Source of the DNA: Kitasatospora phosalacinea
Lineage (GTDB): Bacteria; Actinomycetota; Actinomycetes; Streptomycetales; Streptomycetaceae
Reading direction: 5' to 3'
Length of the DNA stretch: 64,000 bases
Assembly (NCBI RefSeq): GCF_000717185.1
Contig: NZ_JNYE01000005.1
Coordinates: 1 to 64,000, forward strand
The position numbers and the translations under genes were made by a program. The notes below the pieces were generated by a model. The model worked only from the letters and a program-made list of their open reading frames with translations, was not told where the DNA came from and searched no databases. Below, one piece after another: positions 60,603 through 64,000 of this stretch; the first letter of the stretch is position 1, and each line of letters opens with the position of its first letter.

Positions 60603-61201
60603 TGGCCGCGCCAGGATCTCGTACCCGCCCCGGAGGGCCCGCGTTCGCGGTGCTCCGTCCGGTGGCGGTGCTGTGGTCGCTGCTGCTGGCCGCACTGCTC
60701 GCGCTGCTGCCGTGCGCGGCGAGCGCCCGGACGCTGAGCGCCCCGGCCCCCGGCCAGGAGTCGCACGGCGCGTCCGCACCCACGTCCGCCCCCGCCGCGG
60801 GCCCCGCGTCCGCCACGGGCCCGGCCTCCACCGCGAAGCCGTCCGCCGGGGCGAAGCCGTCCGCCGGGGCTTCCCGGACGACGGGCGCGGCACAGCCGGA
60901 CACAGCACTGGCGGGCGCCGCGACGGCGTCGCACCACCTGCCGGCGGCCGTGGACGGCTCCGGCCCGGAGTTCATGCTGTGCACCGCGGAGGGCCCGGGC
61001 CCGGTGCCCGGGCACGGCTGCTCCAGCCACCCCTTCTGCGGCCCGGAGTCGCACCTGCCGAACGCGCCCCCGCAGCCCGGCACGGCCGTACGACCGCAGT
61101 TGGTCGCCCCGCCGGTGACGCCCGCCGCCTCGGCGCCCGGCGCACCGACGGGGTCGCACCACGCGCCCGACCTGCACGTCCTGCAGGTTCACCGGTCCTG
61201 A
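60602..61201 (+). CDS. Secreted His/Cys-containing protein of unknown function
   Basis: 199 aa. A signal sequence with a long hydrophobic core (LRPVAVLWSLLLAALLALLPCAASA, about 18-42), then an Ala/Pro/Ser-rich linker with the tandem KPSAGAKPSAGA, then a His/Cys-rich segment (PEFMLCTAEGPGPVPGHGCSSHPFCGPESHLPN, about 122-154) and a tail with HH. The His, Cys and Met content suits metal binding, but no family is recognised. A GTG at 60596 is in frame, but the -10 position favours the ATG. It is followed by DUF3105 and DUF305 genes on the same strand. Confidence 0.7.
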   Translation: MAAPGSRTRPGGPAFAVLRPVAVLWSLLLAALLALLPCAASARTLSAPAPGQESHGASAPTSAPAAGPASATGPASTAKPSAGAKPSAGASRTTGAAQPDTALAGAATASHHLPAAVDGSGPEFMLCTAEGPGPVPGHGCSSHPFCGPESHLPNAPPQPGTAVRPQLVAPPVTPAASAPGAPTGSHHAPDLHVLQVHRS

Positions 61202-61313
61202 GCGGAACCCACCGCCGACCTGCGCCCCGCCGAACGGGGAGGCCGGCGGCTCCGCTGCCCCCACCCCACCGCAGACCGCCGTGCTCGCCACGGCGGGGAC
61301 AAGGAAGACATCC

Positions 61314-62045
61314 ATGGGTTCCGCCTCGAAGCAGACCAGCCCCACCGGCAAGCAGCCCAAGCCGGGCAGCAAGGCCGCCCAGCAGGCCGACCGCCGGGCC
61401 CGGATCGCCGAGCTGCGCGCCGTCGAGCAGCGCCGCGAGCGCCGCAACAAGATCCTCACCATCGGCATCTCGTCCGTCCTGGTGCTCGCCATGATCGGCG
61501 GCGGCACCTGGCTGGCGATGGACGCCAAGGACAAGAGCGACAAGAAGAAGGCGGCCGCGGCGGCCGCCGCCGAAGCCGCGCAGAAGGCCAAGGACGACGC
61601 CGCGAAGGCCGAGATCCCGGGCCTGCAGACCTTCGGCAAGCTCACCCAGAACCACGTCCAGACCGAGGTGAAGTACCCGCAGACCCCGCCGGTCGGCGGC
61701 GACCACAACCCGGTCTGGCAGACCTGCATGGGCAACGTCTACGACAAGCCGGTCAAGAACGAGAACGCGGTCCACTCGCTGGAGCACGGCGCCGTCTGGG
61801 TCACCTACAACGGCAAGGCCACCCCCGAGGACATCAAGACCCTCAGCGACAAGGTCAAGGCCACCCCGTACAGCTTGATGAGCCCGTACCCGGACGAGCA
61901 GGGCACCATCACGCTGACCGCGTGGAGCACCCAGCTGGTCGTGGACTCCGCCACCGACCCGCGGATCGAGACCTTCTTCGCCAAGTACGTGCAGGGCCCG
62001 CAGACCCTGGAGCAGGGCGCCAGCTGCAGCTCGGGGCAGATGTGA
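61314..62045 (+). CDS. DUF3105 membrane-anchored extracytoplasmic protein
   Basis: 243 aa. A basic cytoplasmic N-terminus (to about 45), one membrane helix (ILTIGISSVLVLAMIGGGTWLAM, about 44-66), a Lys/Ala coiled segment, then the DUF3105 domain: YPQTPPVGGDHNPVWQTCMGNVYDKPVKNENAVHSLEHGAVWVTYN, with conserved His, Cys and the HSLEHGAVW motif. Function unknown; often next to DUF305. The ATG at 61314 follows AAGGAAG. Its stop overlaps the next start by 4 nt. Confidence 0.9.
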   Translation: MGSASKQTSPTGKQPKPGSKAAQQADRRARIAELRAVEQRRERRNKILTIGISSVLVLAMIGGGTWLAMDAKDKSDKKKAAAAAAAEAAQKAKDDAAKAEIPGLQTFGKLTQNHVQTEVKYPQTPPVGGDHNPVWQTCMGNVYDKPVKNENAVHSLEHGAVWVTYNGKATPEDIKTLSDKVKATPYSLMSPYPDEQGTITLTAWSTQLVVDSATDPRIETFFAKYVQGPQTLEQGASCSSGQM

Positions 62046-62779
62046 CCGCCGCCCCCGCCGGCGACGGGCCGGAGCAGTCGGAGCCGCCCGAGCCGTCGGA
62101 GCAGGAGCACGCGGAGCAGCCGGCCGCCCGGCGCGGGCGGCGGGCGTTCTGGTGGCCCGCCGCGCTCGCGGCCGTGGTCGCGCTCGGGCTCGGCGTCCCG
62201 GCGCTGGTCTCGGGCAGCACGCCCGCGTCCGGCAGTTCGGCGAGCACGGCGGCCGCCTCGGCCGCTCCGGCCACCGACTCGGCGGACGCCGGGTTCGCCC
62301 GCGACATGGCGACGCACCACCAGCAGGCCATCGACATGTCGTTCATCGTCCGGGACCGCACCCAGGACGAGGCGGTGCGCGGCCTCGCGTTCGACGTCAT
62401 CAACACCCAGGCGAACCAGCGCGGCATGCTGATGGGCTTCCTCGACCAGTGGGGCCTGTCGCAGGGCACCACCGCCAAGCCGATGGCGTGGATGAACCAC
62501 ACCTACGAGCCGCACGACGGCTCGCTGATGCCCGGCATGGCGACCAACACCGAGTTGGAGAAGCTCCGTTCGCTCAGCGGCCGGGACGCCGAGGTGTACT
62601 ACCTGCAGTTGATGATCAAGCACCACCAGGCGGGCGCGGAGATGGCCCAGGCGTACGTGGACGCGGGGACCAACGCCCCGGAGAAGCGGCTCGCCCAGGG
62701 CATGGTCGACGCGCAGCACGCCGAGATCCAGCTGATGACCGACATGCTGCACGAGCGCGGCGCCCAGCCCGCTCCCTGA
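62042..62779 (+). CDS. DUF305 ferritin-like membrane-anchored protein
   Basis: 245 aa. Acidic N-terminus, one membrane helix (WWPAALAAVVALGLGVPALVSGS, about 37-60), then the DUF305 four-helix domain with FARDMATHHQQAIDMSFIVRDRT, MLMGFLDQWGLSQ and YLQLMIKHHQAGAEMAQAYVDAG, the His/Met-rich helices of this family, linked in several organisms with copper or other metals. GTG at 62042 overlaps the DUF3105 stop (GTGA), so the two are made together, outside-facing. Confidence 0.93.
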   Translation: MTAAPAGDGPEQSEPPEPSEQEHAEQPAARRGRRAFWWPAALAAVVALGLGVPALVSGSTPASGSSASTAAASAAPATDSADAGFARDMATHHQQAIDMSFIVRDRTQDEAVRGLAFDVINTQANQRGMLMGFLDQWGLSQGTTAKPMAWMNHTYEPHDGSLMPGMATNTELEKLRSLSGRDAEVYYLQLMIKHHQAGAEMAQAYVDAGTNAPEKRLAQGMVDAQHAEIQLMTDMLHERGAQPAP

Positions 62780-62821
62780 GGCACCACCGCACCGTCGACG
62801 CCGTCGGCACTGCCGCACCGC

Positions 62822-62869
62822 AACGCCCGAGGGCGCCGTCCGACCCACCGGACGGCGCCCTCGGGCGTT
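62822..62869. terminator. Strong bidirectional terminator
   Basis: A 21-bp arm at 62822-62842 (starting AACGCCCGAGGGCGCC) pairs perfectly with 62849-62869, loop 6 nt, between the convergent DUF305 and MFS genes; a C/T-rich tail follows on the plus strand. Confidence 0.92.
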
Positions 62870-62891
62870 CCCGCTCCCCCTTCTCCCCCGC

Positions 62892-64000
62892 TCAGCCCTT
62901 GCAGAGCCGGGCCGCCAGCACGGCCACCCCCGCCAGCAGCAGCAGGACGGCGCGGCCGCCCGCCGCCGCCCCGGCCTGGTGGACGGCCAGGACCGGCAGG
63001 GCGGTGCCGAAGGCGGTGCCCAAGCTGCGGACCATGTTGACCAGGCCGCCGCCGACGGCCGAGCTCTGCGCGGGGATCGCCCGCATGACCAGGGCGTTGT
63101 TGGCGGGCAGCAGCAGCCCGAGGCCGTAACCGGTGAGCAGCAGCGGCAGGGCCGTCGTCCACGGGCCGGGGGCGGGCAGGGCGGCGAGCAGGAGCAGCCC
63201 GGCGGCGGCGGTGAGCGCGCCGCAGCGGCAGCGGGCGGCGTCGCTCCAGCGGCGGGGCAGCAGGGCGCCGCCGACGGTCGCGGCGAGGGCGAACGCGGCG
63301 GGCAGCGCGGTGATCGCGGCGCCCGCGGCGGTGGCGGTGGCGCCGCGTCCGGCGAGGACGACGGGCTCCAGCACGAGCGGGCAGAACAGCAGCAGGTAGC
63401 CGATCAGGGCGACCAGCAGGCCGGCCCGGATGCCGGGGGTGTTGACCAGGCCGGGCGGGACGATCGGGCGGTCGGCGCGGCGCTCCTGCCGGACGAGGGC
63501 GAGGGTCGCGGCGGCGGAGGCGGCGAGCAGCGCGGCGACCGCCGGGCCGGGCAGCGGCAGGCCGGAGGCGGCGGAGAGGGCGAGCAGCAGTGCGGTGGAG
63601 GCTCCGGCCAGCAGCAGGAGCCCGGCCAGGTCGAACCGTCCCTCGCGGTCCCGCGGCGTCCGGGCGGGGCAGCGGCCGTCGGGGAAGGTGCACGGCAGCA
63701 GGAACCAGCCCGCCAGCATGCCCAGCACGCCGATCGGCACGTTGACCCAGAACGCCCAGCGCCAGGACGCGTGCGCGACCAGCAGCCCGCCCAGGGTCGG
63801 GCCGAGCGCCAGGCCGAGCGCCTGGGCGGCGGCCTGCACGCCGAGCGCGGTGCGCATCGCCCGCTCGGGCACGCCGCGGGCGACCAGGGCGACGCTGTTG
63901 GCCTGCATCATCGCGCCGCCGACCGCCTGCACGGCGCGGCAGGCGATCAGCACGCCCAGGTTCCCGGCGAGTCCGGCACCGAGCGAGGCGGCCGCGAACA
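62892..64000 (-). CDS. DHA2-type MFS exporter, N-terminus outside the window
   Basis: At least 369 codons; the frame runs to the right edge, so the first helices are missing. Visible: the motif C-like GAMMQANSVALVARGVPERAMRTALGVQAAAQALGLALGPTLGGLLV, WRWAFWVNVPIGVLGML, and a series of membrane helices to the end, the pattern of 14-helix drug exporters (EmrB/QacA type). The C-terminal helices are followed by only a few residues (VLAARLCKG). It probably exports a drug or metabolite; a regulator, if any, would lie to the right of the window. Confidence 0.9.
   Translation of the reverse strand, partial: FAAASLGAGLAGNLGVLIACRAVQAVGGAMMQANSVALVARGVPERAMRTALGVQAAAQALGLALGPTLGGLLVAHASWRWAFWVNVPIGVLGMLAGWFLLPCTFPDGRCPARTPRDREGRFDLAGLLLLAGASTALLLALSAASGLPLPGPAVAALLAASAAATLALVRQERRADRPIVPPGLVNTPGIRAGLLVALIGYLLLFCPLVLEPVVLAGRGATATAAGAAITALPAAFALAATVGGALLPRRWSDAARCRCGALTAAAGLLLLAALPAPGPWTTALPLLLTGYGLGLLLPANNALVMRAIPAQSSAVGGGLVNMVRSLGTAFGTALPVLAVHQAGAAAGGRAVLLLLAGVAVLAARLCKG

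Overview
The window is 64 kb of chromosome from a high-GC actinomycete, most likely Streptomycetaceae (Streptomyces or Kitasatospora). The reasons are strong G/C at third codon positions, many GTG and TTG starts, 4-base GTGA stop/start overlaps, leaderless-type promoters, and family content typical of that group: ECF sigma, SpoIIE-type PAS-GAF-phosphatase, DUF2637, DUF6215, DUF4241, a fused urease gamma/beta subunit, and sites resembling those of DasR, Nur and DmdR. I saw no tRNA, rRNA, CRISPR array, transposase or phage gene. Both edge genes are cut by the window (HEAT-like protein on the left, MFS exporter on the right).

Layout. 0-7.2 kb: helical-repeat protein, Nudix hydrolase, Tex, a GT87 membrane mannosyltransferase and a PPOX-fold protein. 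7.2-11 kb (minus strand): a frameshifted small secreted protein, an SGNH hydrolase and two tandem, translationally coupled cytochromes P450. 11.5-15.7 kb (minus): a family 1 encapsulin shell with its DyP peroxidase cargo, a MarR regulator, a MerR regulator with a cobalamin-type domain, and DUF4241. 15.8-20.6 kb: an MMPL exporter with a palindromic operator, an ECF sigma gene preceded by a 20-bp minisatellite, small unknown genes and an HxlR regulator. 20.7-30 kb: AlaA aminotransferase, DUF6215 protein, lipoprotein, YnfA, class IV aminotransferase, DinB protein, FAD dehydrogenase and a secreted nuclease. 30-39 kb: a nickel/cobalt transporter behind a Nur-like box, a GH18 chitinase behind a DasR-like site, a broken HEAT gene, an Ag85-like esterase, a GT39 membrane glycosyltransferase and a VOC protein. 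39-49.5 kb: secreted HNH nuclease, PNPOx, an LPDTG thioester-type surface protein, MoaA and a MobA/MocA-like transferase, a zinc-ribbon protein, a TPR protein, an iron-boxed FhuF-type reductase and DUF2637. 49.7-52.7 kb: two regulators that share an anti-sigma-type ATPase domain. 52.9-58.7 kb: a divergent urease-like enzyme (fused UreAB, UreC), agmatine deiminase, GntR with two tiny genes, and TetR. 58.9-64 kb: a PP2C-like protein, a His/Cys secreted protein with DUF3105 and DUF305, and the MFS exporter.

Functional links. The nickel transporter can feed the nickel enzyme predicted at 53 kb. The urease-like subunits and agmatine deiminase look like one operon for guanidino/ureido compounds; no UreD/E/F/G accessory genes are here. 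DyP ends in an encapsulin cargo-loading peptide, so it and the shell form one nanocompartment. MoaA and the MobA-like protein are divergent molybdenum-cofactor genes. Best candidates for something new: the urease-like/agmatine deiminase unit with an altered active-site flap, the 20-bp phase-locked repeat array upstream of the ECF sigma gene, and an intergenic dispersed repeat present in two diverged copies.
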